Below, piece by piece: positions 19,021 to 29,472 of a stretch of 64,000 nucleotides of DNA. The stretch is from Akkermansia sp. (GTDB taxonomy: Bacteria; Verrucomicrobiota; Verrucomicrobiia; Verrucomicrobiales; Akkermansiaceae). The stretch spans positions 154,231 through 218,230 of the forward strand of contig JAUNHW010000001.1 of assembly GCA_030523775.1 (NCBI GenBank). Direction: 5' to 3'. Each line of letters begins with the position of its first letter. The stretch's first letter is position 1. A program made the position numbers and the translations under genes. The notes beneath the pieces were generated by a model that did no database searches, was not told the DNA's origin, and saw only the letters and a list, made by a program, of their open reading frames with translations.

Positions 19021-21066
19021 ATGAAAATCAAGCATGCCATCCTGAGCCTTGCAAGCGCCCTTGCCCTGATGGGCTTCACCCAGCCGTGCCCCGCGGAATG
19101 GACTTCTCCCATTCCCGCGCAGGCGGAGGCAAACGCCCCCTGCCCTCTGCTGCCCTTCCCGCAGAGGGTGGAATGGAAACAGGGCACGCTGGCCTACGGC
19201 AAGGTCGTGAACATCACTGGTGATGCCAAGGGCCGCATGGTCAAAACCGCCTCCAAGGCTCTTACCAAGGAGGCCGGGGAGTTCGGCAAGGGAGGCGCCG
19301 CGCCGCTGGGCGTGGCTCTCAAAATCGATCCCGCCGCCACCGCGCCCGAGCACGCGGCGGAGGGCTACCGCCTGCGCATCACCGCCAAGGGCGTGCAGAT
19401 TGCCGCCGCGAAGGAGGCCGGCCTGTTCAACGGTCTGCAGACCCTGCGCCAGCTTGTGGCCGGCTGCAGGAAGGGCCTTCCGTTCTGCGAGATAGAGGAC
19501 TGGCCCGCCTTCCGCATGCGCGGCTTCATGCATGACTGCGGCCGCAACTTCCAGACCATCGACAGCCTCAAGCGCCAGCTGGAGCTCGCCTCCCGCTTCA
19601 AGGTGAACTATTTCCAATGGCACCTCACTGACCACCCCGCCTGGCATGTGCAGTGCAAGTGCCGCCCCGTGCTGAACGACCCCTCCAAGCGCACGCGCGA
19701 TGCGCACGACACCTACACCTACGACCAGATCCGCGAGCTGTTCCGCTACGCCGCAGACCGCAATATCCAGATTATCCCGGAGCTGGACATGCCCGGCCAC
19801 AGCTCGTATTTCGACCGCTGCTTCGGCTTCAAGATGCACACCGAGCAAGGCATGAAGGTGCTGGAGGAGCTGCTGGATGAATTCTGCAAGGAGGTGCCGC
19901 AGGACATCTGCCCCATCGTCCACCTGGGCGCGGACGAGGTGCGCATCCCGAACGCCAAGGAATTCGTGAAGCGCATGAGCGACTTCCTCATCGCCCGCGG
20001 GCGCATTCCCGCCCAGTGGGGCGGCCCGCGGGATTTGCCGGTTGGCGAGGACTCCATCTCCCAGCGCTGGGGCGAGGGCGGCGAGATGGTGGAGAAATCC
20101 CTGAAACCGGAAACCATCAAGTGCCACAGCTTCGATTCCACCATCGGCTACACCAACCTGTTCGACCCCGGCCTGCTGGTGCGCCGCTACTTCTTCATGC
20201 GCCCCTGCGGCGCCGCCAAGGGGGATGAGCTCAAAATGGGCGTGATGATCTGCAACTGGCCGGATGCCCGCGTGGAGGACAAGCGCAACATTGCCCGCCA
20301 CAGCGCACAGTGGCCCGGCATGCTCGCCATGGCCGAGCGCGCCTGGCTGGGCGGGGAGGCGGACGGCGACACCCTGCCCTGCCACATGCCCGCCGCGGAT
20401 TCCCCCGCAGGGCAGGCCTATGCCCGCTTTGAGCAGCGCCTCATGAAGATGTCGTGCTCCATCCTCAAGGGCCAGCCCTTCCCCTACTGGGCGGAATCCT
20501 CCGTGAGCTGGACCGTGGTGGGTCCCGTGGCCACGGCAGAGGCGGACAAGAACCGTGATGCCGTGCTGAAGGGCGAATACGGGGCCTTGGCCACGCAACC
20601 CTCGCACGGCGCCAATCTCTACCTGCGCACCAAGCCGAACACCGGCTGCCTGGGCGTGATGGGCAAGGTAAAGCCCGGCAACACCGTCTGGGCCGTCACC
20701 ACCATCCAATCCCCCAAGGCGGGGGAAATGCCCTTCATGATAGGGTTCGACGCCCCCGCGCGCTCCTCGCGCCGCTGGTCCGGCGTGCCGCAGAACGGCG
20801 AATGGTCACAGTGCGGCACCCGCGTGTGGGTGAACGGCAGGGAAATCAAGAACCCCCGCCGCTACAAGCTCGCGGGCCAGCGCCAGAGCAAGGGAGACAC
20901 CTGGACCTCACCGCTCAACGAGATGCCCTACGACGACGAGGAAATCTGGTGGGCGCAGGACCCCACCAAGCTGCCGCTCAAGAAGGGCAAGAACACCATA
21001 GTCATCGAACAGCCTTACGTGGGGGAATACCAATCTTGGGGCGTCTCCCTCATCCCGCTGTTCTAA
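19021..21066 (+). CDS. Secreted GH20 beta-N-acetylhexosaminidase
   Basis: This 681-residue exo-glycosidase has a signal peptide (to about PCPAEW) and a GH20b-like N-terminal domain. The (beta/alpha)8 catalytic domain follows, with HLTDHPAWH, ELDMPGHSSYF and the Asp-Glu catalytic pair in HLGADEVR. A C-terminal beta-rich domain of roughly 180 residues is also present. It would remove terminal GlcNAc or GalNAc from glycans such as mucin O-glycans or chitobiose. The mucin link is inferred from the likely organism. It is a single gene with a consensus promoter. Confidence 0.93.
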   Translation: MKIKHAILSLASALALMGFTQPCPAEWTSPIPAQAEANAPCPLLPFPQRVEWKQGTLAYGKVVNITGDAKGRMVKTASKALTKEAGEFGKGGAAPLGVALKIDPAATAPEHAAEGYRLRITAKGVQIAAAKEAGLFNGLQTLRQLVAGCRKGLPFCEIEDWPAFRMRGFMHDCGRNFQTIDSLKRQLELASRFKVNYFQWHLTDHPAWHVQCKCRPVLNDPSKRTRDAHDTYTYDQIRELFRYAADRNIQIIPELDMPGHSSYFDRCFGFKMHTEQGMKVLEELLDEFCKEVPQDICPIVHLGADEVRIPNAKEFVKRMSDFLIARGRIPAQWGGPRDLPVGEDSISQRWGEGGEMVEKSLKPETIKCHSFDSTIGYTNLFDPGLLVRRYFFMRPCGAAKGDELKMGVMICNWPDARVEDKRNIARHSAQWPGMLAMAERAWLGGEADGDTLPCHMPAADSPAGQAYARFEQRLMKMSCSILKGQPFPYWAESSVSWTVVGPVATAEADKNRDAVLKGEYGALATQPSHGANLYLRTKPNTGCLGVMGKVKPGNTVWAVTTIQSPKAGEMPFMIGFDAPARSSRRWSGVPQNGEWSQCGTRVWVNGREIKNPRRYKLAGQRQSKGDTWTSPLNEMPYDDEEIWWAQDPTKLPLKKGKNTIVIEQPYVGEYQSWGVSLIPLF

Positions 21067-21077
21067 AGGCTGGCCAG

Positions 21078-21111
21078 GCGGCGCGTGGTGTGCATGCGCA
21101 GCACGCGCCGC
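21078..21111. other. Stem-loop after the hexosaminidase gene
   Basis: A perfect 10-bp stem (GCGGCGCGTG with CACGCGCCGC) starts 12 nt after the stop codon. No T tract follows, so it is either a weak terminator or an mRNA 3' end. Confidence 0.5.
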
Positions 21112-21123
21112 ATCCACGCCGGC

Positions 21124-21330
21124 TCAACTGCGGGGCGCGCTGCCATTCTCCCCGGAGTTTGCGGTGGTCAGGGCATCGCCGCACTCGTAGTACAGCATGC
21201 TCATCACGTTGAGCGGGTAGCCCAGCGACCGCTCGGTGAGCTCCCCCGCCAGCTCCAGCGAGCCCACGGGGCAACCACGGAACAGCGTACGGTTGAAATC
21301 CTCTGTAACTGCCGTTTGATCTTCTTCCAT
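21124..21330 (-). CDS. Doubtful small ORF, possibly frameshifted
   Basis: A 68-codon frame starting MEEDQTAVTED could encode a small protein of unknown family. It ends in GENGSAPRS. A second frame overlapping its end (ATG at about 21144, reading MAARPAVEPAWM) runs to a stop at 21063 and has the look of a basic protein C terminus. The two pieces could be one gene broken by a frameshift, or neither may be real. Upstream lie TTGAAC and TATCCG (18 nt apart) as possible promoter elements. I do not recognise any homologue. Confidence 0.25.
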   Translation of the reverse strand: MEEDQTAVTEDFNRTLFRGCPVGSLELAGELTERSLGYPLNVMSMLYYECGDALTTANSGENGSAPRS

Positions 21331-21581
21331 GCCTTTGTGATGCATCCCCGCCCGCACCCGTTGCATAACGGATAGCCCCGCTGTGTTACTACGTTCAAGG
21401 CATAACGAATGCCTGCAAGAGGCCTTGCAGGTAGTTGCTCCCCCAGAGAGCTTGGCTTCAAGCACAATAAAACAGGCAAGCCGGCCCGCCCCTGGCGGAG
21501 CACGCCAGAAGCAATCCCATTCAAGCTGACTCCGGTAGAGACGAAAAATCCCTAGGTCAACGCCAAGGAGATTGGGCCCAA
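21331..21581. other. Unassigned region downstream of trpB
   Basis: This interval holds no gene I can support. It contains a palindrome CTGCAAG-AGGC-CTTGCAG at 21413-21430. No tRNA, terminator with T tract, or known repeat is evident. Confidence 0.5.
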
Positions 21582-22829
<1,248 letters not shown>

Positions 22830-22855
22830 GGCGGTCTGCCGCGCGCGGCGCGCGC

Positions 22856-22884
22856 ATTCTACCACCGCCTCCCCCACCTGTCAA
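22856..22884 (-). promoter_or_regulatory. Promoter of trpB
   Basis: TTGACA (22879-22884), 17 nt, TAGAAT (22856-22861); 26 nt to ATG 22829. Confidence 0.8.
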
Positions 22885-23040
22885 ATTCCCCGTGCGCAAT
22901 ACCACGGGGTGCGTGCCGTATCCGCACAAACATATGTTGCCTTCGCCGCGGGAAGGCGCCCGCGCCGCGGTAATTGCGCTTGACGCAACCGCCTCCATCC
23001 TCTAGACTGAAGGAGTCGCACATACGGCAATTCCCGTTCC

Positions 23041-23829
23041 ATGGACAACCCGTCAATCATTTACCTGGCCATCAACCTGCCCCGTTCCTCGGCTCGCAGG
23101 GCCATGCTTGCCGAGCAGGAAAGGGTGGCGGGAATCGATATTCAGATTGTACCCGCGGTCTCGGGAGCGGAGCTGACCCCGGAGCAAAAGGCCATGTACG
23201 ACAGCCGCAAGCGCACTAGCATGTACCCGGCAGACCTCACCCCGAACGAGCAGGCCTGCATGCACAGCCACCTGAAAGCCCTGCGCACGTTCCTGGAAAG
23301 CGGGGCGGACTACGGTGCGGTGTTTGAGGACGATGTGCTTCTGCCCGAAAATTTCCGCGCGGGCATAGACTTTCTGTTGACGCGGGTGCAAGGCTGGCAA
23401 GCCGTGAAACTGTACACGGACAACAGCAGGCTCTATACCATCTGCCCCACCGTCCCCGGCACACCGCTCCACCCCGTGTTCCCCAAAAAGGTGCTGTGGG
23501 GTGCCGTCGGCTACCTGTACTCCCGCACCGGGGCGGAACAGATACTCCGCCACCTTTCCAGCTTTTGGATGGGGGCGGACGCCATGCTGGGGGAAGTCAT
23601 GTTGAAACACCGCATCCCCGTCATCGGGGTGTCCCCCAACCTGGTCGGCACCGCTTTCCCGGCAAACGAGCAAAGCGACATAGACGACGGCGGCAACCGC
23701 CTGCAGCAAGAAAAGCGCCGCAGCCTGCCCGTGTACCTGCGCTACCGGGCAAGCGTGATACGCACCGCCATGCAGAAAAACGGCATGCGTGCACTGCTGC
23801 GCCGCTGCATACGCATTGTACCGTCATGA
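23041..23829 (+). CDS. Family 25 glycosyltransferase
   Basis: This 262-residue cytoplasmic or membrane-associated enzyme resembles GT25 (LPS core galactosyltransferase type). It shows the N-terminal IIYLAINLPRSSARR strand and helix, HLKALRTFLESG and a metal-binding EDDV (near 97), and lacks membrane segments. GT25 members add galactose or glucose to LPS or capsule; the donor is unknown here. Its last bases overlap the start of the GT10-like gene (ATGA), showing coupled translation. A TAGACT hexamer about 30 nt upstream is a possible -10, without a good -35. Confidence 0.85.
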   Translation: MDNPSIIYLAINLPRSSARRAMLAEQERVAGIDIQIVPAVSGAELTPEQKAMYDSRKRTSMYPADLTPNEQACMHSHLKALRTFLESGADYGAVFEDDVLLPENFRAGIDFLLTRVQGWQAVKLYTDNSRLYTICPTVPGTPLHPVFPKKVLWGAVGYLYSRTGAEQILRHLSSFWMGADAMLGEVMLKHRIPVIGVSPNLVGTAFPANEQSDIDDGGNRLQQEKRRSLPVYLRYRASVIRTAMQKNGMRALLRRCIRIVPS

Positions 23830-24794
23830 AAATCAAGGTGCTCTCCAACTGGATGACCGCGTGGCTGCCGGAGCATGTAGCGTGGCAGGGGGCGGAATTC
23901 ACGCGCGACCCCGCCTGCCGGGACTACGACTGGCTGCTGGTGTACGATGAGATGCCGACGGGCTCCCCGCGCGAGCTGCTGGCCTGTCCTGCGGAGCACA
24001 CCATCCTGGTGACGCAGGAGCCGCCCACCATCAAAATCTTCCCGCCGGCCTACACGCGGCAGTTCAACTATGTGCTCACCACGCACACGCCGCATGAGCT
24101 GCCGCACCCGCACCACCGCAACGGCGCGGGCTGTTTCACCTGGATGAACGGCCGCCACCCGGAGCACTACCTGACCGCCCCGGAACCGGAAAAGACGGAA
24201 TGCATCTCCGCCATCTGCACGCGCAAGCTCATGAAGAACACGGAACACTACAAGAGGTTCATGCTGTTCACCCACCTGCAAGAGCACCTGCCGGAATTCG
24301 TGTGGCGCGGCCAGGGAATCAACCCGCTGAAATACAAGTACCAGGCCATGGACTCCTTCAAGTACCACGTGGTGGTGGAGAACTACATCCACCCCCACCA
24401 CTGGTCGGAGAAGCTGGCGGACGCCTTCCTGAGCAACTGCCTGCCCTTCTACGCCGGGGACCCCGCGCTGGAGGAAATCCTGCCGCCGGAAAGCTTTATC
24501 CGCATTCCGTTGCAGGACCCCGCGCAAGCTCTCTCCATCATCCGCGGGGCCATAGCCGCGGGGGAATATGAGAAACGCCTGCCCGCCATACGGGAGGCGC
24601 GGCGCCTCATCCTGCACAAGTACAACCTGTGGTCGCAGGTGCTGGAAACCATAGCGGGCCATGAGCGGAATCCCCTGGCTGCGCCGGATCCCGGACGCGA
24701 CTGCATACTGGGGCGCCGCATCGTGCGCCGGAACCCGCTCAACTGGCCGGGCATCCTCTGGAACCGCGTTCGGCTCGGCCTTTCCGGGCACTGA
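23826..24794 (+). CDS. GT10-type glycosyltransferase (fucosyltransferase family)
   Basis: This 322-residue protein carries the donor-binding region of GT10 alpha-1,3/1,4-fucosyltransferases: KYHVVVENYIHPHHWSEKL (about 177-195), then ADAFLSNCLPFYAGDP. The N-terminal half is divergent. GT10 enzymes add fucose, or occasionally other sugars, to LPS O-antigen or Lewis-like structures. It overlaps the preceding GT25 gene by 4 nt (ATGA), so the two act on one transcript and perhaps on one glycan. Convergent hldD follows after 63 nt of short imperfect inverted repeats. Confidence 0.78.
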   Translation: MKIKVLSNWMTAWLPEHVAWQGAEFTRDPACRDYDWLLVYDEMPTGSPRELLACPAEHTILVTQEPPTIKIFPPAYTRQFNYVLTTHTPHELPHPHHRNGAGCFTWMNGRHPEHYLTAPEPEKTECISAICTRKLMKNTEHYKRFMLFTHLQEHLPEFVWRGQGINPLKYKYQAMDSFKYHVVVENYIHPHHWSEKLADAFLSNCLPFYAGDPALEEILPPESFIRIPLQDPAQALSIIRGAIAAGEYEKRLPAIREARRLILHKYNLWSQVLETIAGHERNPLAAPDPGRDCILGRRIVRRNPLNWPGILWNRVRLGLSGH

Positions 24795-24857
24795 CCCTCA
24801 GCAAGGGAGCGGCGGGGTTGCACCCGCGGTGCGTCTGCGTTTAGAACGCGGAGCGCA

Positions 24858-25844
24858 TCACATGTAGGGGTCTTCCGTGTTGAGGAAGTTCTGCACGTAC
24901 TGGCGCACGCCGTCCTCCAGGCGGGTCATGGGCTTGTCATAGCCGACAGAGCGCAGCTTGTCCAAATTGGCCTTGGTGTAGTACTGGTACTTGGGGCGCA
25001 GGCTTTCCGGCATCTCCTTGTAGCCGATCTTGGGCTCCAGCCCCAACGCGGCGAAGGTGGACGCCGCCAGGTCATAGAACGAGCGCGCCTCCCCGGAGCC
25101 CACGTTGAACAGCCCGCTCACCCGCGGGTGGTCCAGCAACCACAGCACCACGTCCGCTATGTCCCCCACCCACACGAAGTCGCGCAGCTGCCAGCCGTCC
25201 CTGTAGTCCGGGTGGTAGCTCTTGAAGAGCTTGACCTCCTCGTTCTGCCTGGCGATGGGGAAGATGTGGGCGATGACGCTCTTCATGGTGCCCTTGTGGT
25301 ACTCGTTGGGGCCGTACACGTTGAAGAATTTGAGCCCGGCGTACTGCGGAGGCACGGGGCGGAACGAATCGCGCTCGCGCGCCACCTTGCGGTCAAACAC
25401 GGCCTTGCTCCAGCCGTAGCAGTTGAGCGGGCGCAGCGCGTTCAGGTGCTCCTGCGTGTCCGTGTCGTCGAACCCCAGCGAGCCGTCGCCGTACGTGGCC
25501 GCGGAGGAGGCGTAGATGAAGGGCACCTTGTTCTCGCAGCAGAAATCCCACAGCTTCAGGCTAAGAGTGAAGTTGGTGCGGGCGATGAGGTCGGCGTCCG
25601 TCTCCGTGGTGGAAGAGATGGCGCCCATGTGGATGATGGCCTCCAGCTTGCCCCTGTGAGCCTGCAGGAAGGCATCCGTATCATCCGGGTGCACGCAGGC
25701 GGCCAGCTCGCGCTTGGCGATGTTCTTCCACTTCTCATCCGTTCCCAGGTAGTCGATGACGGCGATATCCCCCCTGCCGGCCCTCTCCAGGGCGGCCACA
25801 ATGCATGAGCCGATGAAGCCGGCTCCTCCGGTGACGATAATCAT
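24858..25844 (-). CDS. hldD: ADP-L-glycero-D-manno-heptose 6-epimerase
   Basis: This 328-residue short-chain dehydrogenase completes ADP-heptose synthesis by epimerising C6. The NADP-binding motif VTGGAGFIGS starts at residue 4. A catalytic Tyr/Lys pair appears in NCYGWSKAVFD, and the substrate region FFNVYGPNEYHKGTM is characteristic of HldD. Length is normal. ATG 25844 places the Rossmann motif at the very N terminus, and a promoter ends 10 nt before. It is transcribed away from hldE, which with gmhA and gmhB supplies its substrate. Confidence 0.94.
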   Translation of the reverse strand: MIIVTGGAGFIGSCIVAALERAGRGDIAVIDYLGTDEKWKNIAKRELAACVHPDDTDAFLQAHRGKLEAIIHMGAISSTTETDADLIARTNFTLSLKLWDFCCENKVPFIYASSAATYGDGSLGFDDTDTQEHLNALRPLNCYGWSKAVFDRKVARERDSFRPVPPQYAGLKFFNVYGPNEYHKGTMKSVIAHIFPIARQNEEVKLFKSYHPDYRDGWQLRDFVWVGDIADVVLWLLDHPRVSGLFNVGSGEARSFYDLAASTFAALGLEPKIGYKEMPESLRPKYQYYTKANLDKLRSVGYDKPMTRLEDGVRQYVQNFLNTEDPYM

Positions 25845-25854
25845 GGTTTCACTT

Positions 25855-25883
25855 ATTCTACCAGAACGGCAAGTCAATTTCCA
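25855..25883 (-). promoter_or_regulatory. Promoter of hldD
   Basis: TGGAAA (25878-25883), 17 nt, TAGAAT (25855-25860), then 10 nt to ATG 25844. The -35 is weak. Confidence 0.55.
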
Positions 25884-25928
25884 GCGAATTCTCAAACCCG
25901 CGCAAACGCGGGCGCGTGAAGAAAACTA

Positions 25929-25957
25929 CTGACAACGGCGGCGGAATGTGGTATCCT
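25929..25957 (+). promoter_or_regulatory. Promoter of the hldE operon
   Basis: CTGACA (25929-25934), 17 nt, TATCCT (25952-25957), then 6 nt to ATG 25964. Confidence 0.65.
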
Positions 25958-25963
25958 GCCGTT

Positions 25964-27433
25964 ATGGCACAGGGTGATTACCGCTCGTACATCGACCGCT
26001 TTCCGGAAATCGGCCTGCTCTGCATGGGCGACATGATGCTGGATGTCTTTGTGTACGGCAAGAGCTCGCGGCTCTCGCCAGAGGCTCCCGTGCCGGTGAT
26101 TCTCTGCCAGAAGGAGCGCAGCATGCCCGGCGGCGCCGGCAACGTGATTACCAACCTGCGCAGCCTGGACTGCGCCGTGCACATCATCGGCGTCACGGGC
26201 GGGGACGATGGCGGGCGCGCACTCCACGAAAGCATGGTGGCGCTGGGGGCGGACGACTCGCAGATGCTGCACCCGGAGGGTTATGCCACCCCGGTGAAAA
26301 CCCGCTACGTGGCCGGGCAGCACCACCTGCTGCGCGTGGACCGCGAACAGCCGCTGCAGCTCACGCAGGAACAGGTGGACACCCTGCTGGACCGCGTGGA
26401 GGAGTGTTTGCCGAAGGTGGACATGGTGCTGCTCTCCGACTACGGCAAGGGGCTGTTCGACGAGCGCCTGACCCCTGCCGTGATAGCCCTTTGCAACAAG
26501 CACGGCAAGCGCGTGCTGGTGGACCCCAAGCGCACGGACTACACCATATACGGCGGAGCGTGCCTGGTGAAACCCAACCTGAAGGAGTTCCAGGGGGTGA
26601 CCGGGCGCACATTCGACCCCGCCTCACCCAATTTCACGGCAGAGGCCGTGGAGGCGGGGCGGGCGGTCTGCCACCGCTACGGCGTGGGCGGCCTGCTGGT
26701 CACCCTGAGCGAGCACGGCATGATCTACATCCCCGGCGCGGAGGAGGAGAAAGTGCAGTGGATACCCACGGAAGCGCGGGATGTGTTCGATGTCTCCGGC
26801 GCGGGCGACACCTCGCTGGCGGCGCTGGGCGCGGCCCTGGCCGCCGGCGCACCCATGCGGGAAGCCATGCGCATAGCCAACGCGGCCTCCGGCATTGTGG
26901 TGGGCAAATTCGGCACCGCCAGCGTGAAGCGGGAGGAGCTGGCGCAAGCCCTCTCCCCCGTACGGGTCGCCGGCGGGGTGCTTTCCGCAGACGCCGCCGC
27001 GGAGCTCTGCGCAGAACTCCGCGCACGCGGCAAGGTGGTGGGGTTCACCAACGGCTGCTTCGACCTGCTGCACCCCGGCCACCTGCAATCCTTCGAGCGT
27101 GCCCGCGCCCTTTGCGATGTCCTCATCGTTGGCCTGAACACGGATGCCTCCATCCGCCGGCTCAAGGGGCCGGAGCGCCCCGTGAACAACGAGCAGTCGC
27201 GCGCGGCGCTGCTGGCCGCGCTCAAGACGGTGGACTACGTGGTGCCGTTCGACGACGACACGGCGCTGCCGCTGATTGAGAAACTGCGGCCGGACGTGAT
27301 AGCGAAGGAGGGCTACCCCATCGACAAGTGGCCGGAGGGCCAGCTCGTGGAATCCTACGGCGGGCGCGCGGTGGAGCTGCCGCGCCTGGAGGGCTTCTCC
27401 TCCACCTCCATCATTGAAAAACTCCAACACTGA
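25964..27433 (+). CDS. hldE: Bifunctional heptose-7-phosphate kinase / heptose-1-phosphate adenylyltransferase
   Basis: This 489-residue fusion has a PfkB/ribokinase-type kinase domain (about 1-330; PGGAGNVITNL and the anion-hole DVSGAGDTSLA) and a nucleotidyltransferase domain (about 345-489; FTNGCFDLLHPGHLQ). It phosphorylates D-glycero-D-manno-heptose 7-phosphate at C1 and, after GmhB, activates it with ATP. It leads hldE-gmhA-gmhB-GT9, spaced at 5 nt or overlapping, one transcript for LPS core heptose. ATG 25964 lies 6 nt after the -10 box; an in-frame ATG 48 nt upstream is rejected because it lies inside the promoter. Confidence 0.95.
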   Translation: MAQGDYRSYIDRFPEIGLLCMGDMMLDVFVYGKSSRLSPEAPVPVILCQKERSMPGGAGNVITNLRSLDCAVHIIGVTGGDDGGRALHESMVALGADDSQMLHPEGYATPVKTRYVAGQHHLLRVDREQPLQLTQEQVDTLLDRVEECLPKVDMVLLSDYGKGLFDERLTPAVIALCNKHGKRVLVDPKRTDYTIYGGACLVKPNLKEFQGVTGRTFDPASPNFTAEAVEAGRAVCHRYGVGGLLVTLSEHGMIYIPGAEEEKVQWIPTEARDVFDVSGAGDTSLAALGAALAAGAPMREAMRIANAASGIVVGKFGTASVKREELAQALSPVRVAGGVLSADAAAELCAELRARGKVVGFTNGCFDLLHPGHLQSFERARALCDVLIVGLNTDASIRRLKGPERPVNNEQSRAALLAALKTVDYVVPFDDDTALPLIEKLRPDVIAKEGYPIDKWPEGQLVESYGGRAVELPRLEGFSSTSIIEKLQH

Positions 27434-27438
27434 CACCC

Positions 27439-28008
27439 ATGGACACAGAGTGGATAGCCAATGAAATCAACACCGTGGCGGACGGCATGCACCAGCTGGC
27501 GGCATGCGCCCCGCGCATCCGTGAAATTGCAGAGGCATGCGCCGCCGCGCTCGGGAGCGGCCGCAAGGTGATGTTCTGCGGCAACGGCGGCTCCGCGGCG
27601 GATTCCCAGCACCTGGCGGCGGAACTCATAGGCCGCTACAAGCTGGAGCGCCCCGCCATGCGCGCCATCGCCCTCACCACGGATACCTCCATCCTCACCG
27701 CCGTGGGCAACGACTACGGGTACGATGACGTCTTCCGCCGCCAGGTGGAGGGTCTGGCGGAAGCGGGAGACGTGCTCATCGGCCTCTCCACCAGCGGCAA
27801 CAGCCGCAACGTGCTGCGCGCTTTCGAGCAGGCACGCGCCATGGGGGCCACCACCGTGGCGCTCACCGGGGCCGGCGGCGGGGCCATGCGTCAGGCGGCG
27901 GACATCTCCCTGGCCGTGCCCGCCACCGCCACCAACCACATCCAGGAGATGCACATCACCTGCGGCCACCTCATCTGCGAACTCGTGGAAAAGGAACTCC
28001 ATGGCTGA
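27439..28008 (+). CDS. gmhA: Sedoheptulose-7-phosphate isomerase
   Basis: This 189-residue SIS-domain enzyme converts sedoheptulose 7-phosphate to D-glycero-D-manno-heptose 7-phosphate, the first step of ADP-heptose synthesis. CGNGGSAADSQHLAAEL (about 47-63) and LSTSGNSRNVL are the phosphosugar-binding loops of GmhA. The C-terminal TNHIQEMHITCGHLIC contains the metal/catalytic His and Glu. It lies 5 nt after hldE and overlaps gmhB by 8 nt. Confidence 0.95.
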   Translation: MDTEWIANEINTVADGMHQLAACAPRIREIAEACAAALGSGRKVMFCGNGGSAADSQHLAAELIGRYKLERPAMRAIALTTDTSILTAVGNDYGYDDVFRRQVEGLAEAGDVLIGLSTSGNSRNVLRAFEQARAMGATTVALTGAGGGAMRQAADISLAVPATATNHIQEMHITCGHLICELVEKELHG

Positions 28009-28510
28009 AAGACGCGCCCTTTTCCTGGACCGCGACGGCACGGTGAACATCGACCGCCACTACGTCCACAAGATTGAGGATTTCGAGCCCGTGCCCGGCA
28101 TCTTCGAGCTCTGCGCCGCCGCCGCCGCCAAAGGCTACGACCTGGTGGTGCTCACCAACCAGTCCGGCATTGAACGCGGGTATTTCACCCTGGAGCAGTA
28201 CGAGGCCCTCACCGCGCACATGCGCCGCCTCTTCGAGCAGCGCGGCTGCCCCCTGCTGGATGTACTCTGCTGCCCCCACCTGAACCACCCGGACCGCAAG
28301 CCCAACCCCGGCATGTTCCTGAAGGCCGCCGCCAAGTGGAGCATCAACCTGGCGGCATCCGTCTCGCTGGGTGACAAGCCGCGGGATGTGGCGGCGGGCG
28401 CGGCGGCGGGCGTGGGCGCCAACTACCTGCTGGATGCGGCAGCCACCGCCTGCCCCGGCGCGGCGGGCATTGTGGCCACGCCCGCGCAACTCATACCACT
28501 CCTTCCCTGA
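28001..28510 (+). CDS. gmhB: D-glycero-D-manno-heptose-1,7-bisphosphate 7-phosphatase
   Basis: This 169-residue HAD phosphatase removes the C7 phosphate between the two HldE reactions. It shows the nucleophile motif FLDRDGTVN (residues 8-16), VVLTNQSGI, a zinc-binding loop with Cys and His (CCPHLNHPDRKPNPG) and the Asp motif SLGDKPRD. ATG 28001 overlaps gmhA and is preceded by AAGGA, one of the few recognisable Shine-Dalgarno sequences here. This fits an internal operon gene that needs one. Confidence 0.95.
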   Translation: MAERRALFLDRDGTVNIDRHYVHKIEDFEPVPGIFELCAAAAAKGYDLVVLTNQSGIERGYFTLEQYEALTAHMRRLFEQRGCPLLDVLCCPHLNHPDRKPNPGMFLKAAAKWSINLAASVSLGDKPRDVAAGAAAGVGANYLLDAAATACPGAAGIVATPAQLIPLLP

Positions 28511-28512
28511 CC

Positions 28513-29418
28513 ATGCAGAAAATCCTAGTCATCAAACACGGTGCCCTGGGCGACTTCGTGCTGGAAACCGGGGCCATGTTCGATATCCGCCGCCGCCACC
28601 CGGAGGCGGAGCTCCACCTGCTCACCGCCGCCGCTTTCGTGAAAATGGCGCAACGGATGGACATCTTTGCGGACATCCTGGTGGACAACCGGGATTCCCA
28701 CCTGCCGTGGGGCATCCTGCGCGGCCTGGCCCGCAACGGGTATGACATCATCTACGATTTGCAGTGCTCCAACCGCACACGCGGGCGATACTTCGCCATT
28801 CTGCGCTGGCTCGCCCGCAAGTCATACACGTGGATAGACGGCCGCACCAAGGTGGCGGCCACCATCACCAAGCACCGTTCCTGGGGCTGCGGAAGCATCC
28901 GGCGCGAGCCGGTGGAGCTGGCCTGGACACCCACGGACCTCTCCTTCCTGCGCAGCGACAACGCGGAGCTGGACAAGCTGCCGGAACGCTACGTGCTGCT
29001 CATCTGCGGCTGCTCCCCCACCCACCCGTACAAGCGCTGGCCCGTGCAGAACTTCTGTGAGCTGGCGCAGCGCCTGGCGGCGCGCAGCGTGGCATCCGTG
29101 CTCATCGGCACCAGCGCAGAGGCCGCGGAAATCGGCGCGGTCACATCTGCCTGCCCCTCCGCCGTGAGCCTGCTCAACAAAACAGCCCTGCTGGATGTGC
29201 CGGAAATCGCCCGCCGCGCCATCGCCACCGTGGGAAACGACACCGGCCCCTCCCACATGGCCGCCATGTCCGGCGGCCCCACCATCGCCATCTACGACAA
29301 CCGCACCCGCAACAGCATCACCCGCGGCCCAAAATCCATCAACCTGGTATCGGATGCCGCAATCAGCCTCATCACCGTGGACATGGTGTGGGAGAAGCTG
29401 CAGCCCTTCCTGCCGTGA
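28513..29418 (+). CDS. Family 9 glycosyltransferase (heptosyltransferase-like)
   Basis: This 301-residue protein has the GT9 hallmarks IKHGALGDFVLETGA at the N terminus and GNDTGPSHMAAMSG (about 255-268) in the donor-binding domain. GT9 enzymes transfer heptose from ADP-heptose to the LPS inner core. Its place directly after gmhB (2 nt) supports this role. Which heptose position it adds (WaaC- or WaaF-like) cannot be decided. Confidence 0.9.
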   Translation: MQKILVIKHGALGDFVLETGAMFDIRRRHPEAELHLLTAAAFVKMAQRMDIFADILVDNRDSHLPWGILRGLARNGYDIIYDLQCSNRTRGRYFAILRWLARKSYTWIDGRTKVAATITKHRSWGCGSIRREPVELAWTPTDLSFLRSDNAELDKLPERYVLLICGCSPTHPYKRWPVQNFCELAQRLAARSVASVLIGTSAEAAEIGAVTSACPSAVSLLNKTALLDVPEIARRAIATVGNDTGPSHMAAMSGGPTIAIYDNRTRNSITRGPKSINLVSDAAISLITVDMVWEKLQPFLP

Positions 29419-29431
29419 ACGGGATATAGCC

Positions 29432-29460
29432 TTGCCATGGGGGGCGGGGCGTGCTATGAT
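29432..29460 (+). promoter_or_regulatory. Promoter of the RNase D gene
   Basis: TTGCCA (29432-29437), 17 nt, TATGAT (29455-29460), then 12 nt to ATG 29473. Confidence 0.65.
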
Positions 29461-29472
29461 GCCCGGCGTTCG

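Noticed and set aside
21331..21581. tRNA gene or IS remnant downstream of trpB
   Set aside because: No cloverleaf, T-loop or transposase segment could be drawn; only a short palindrome is present.
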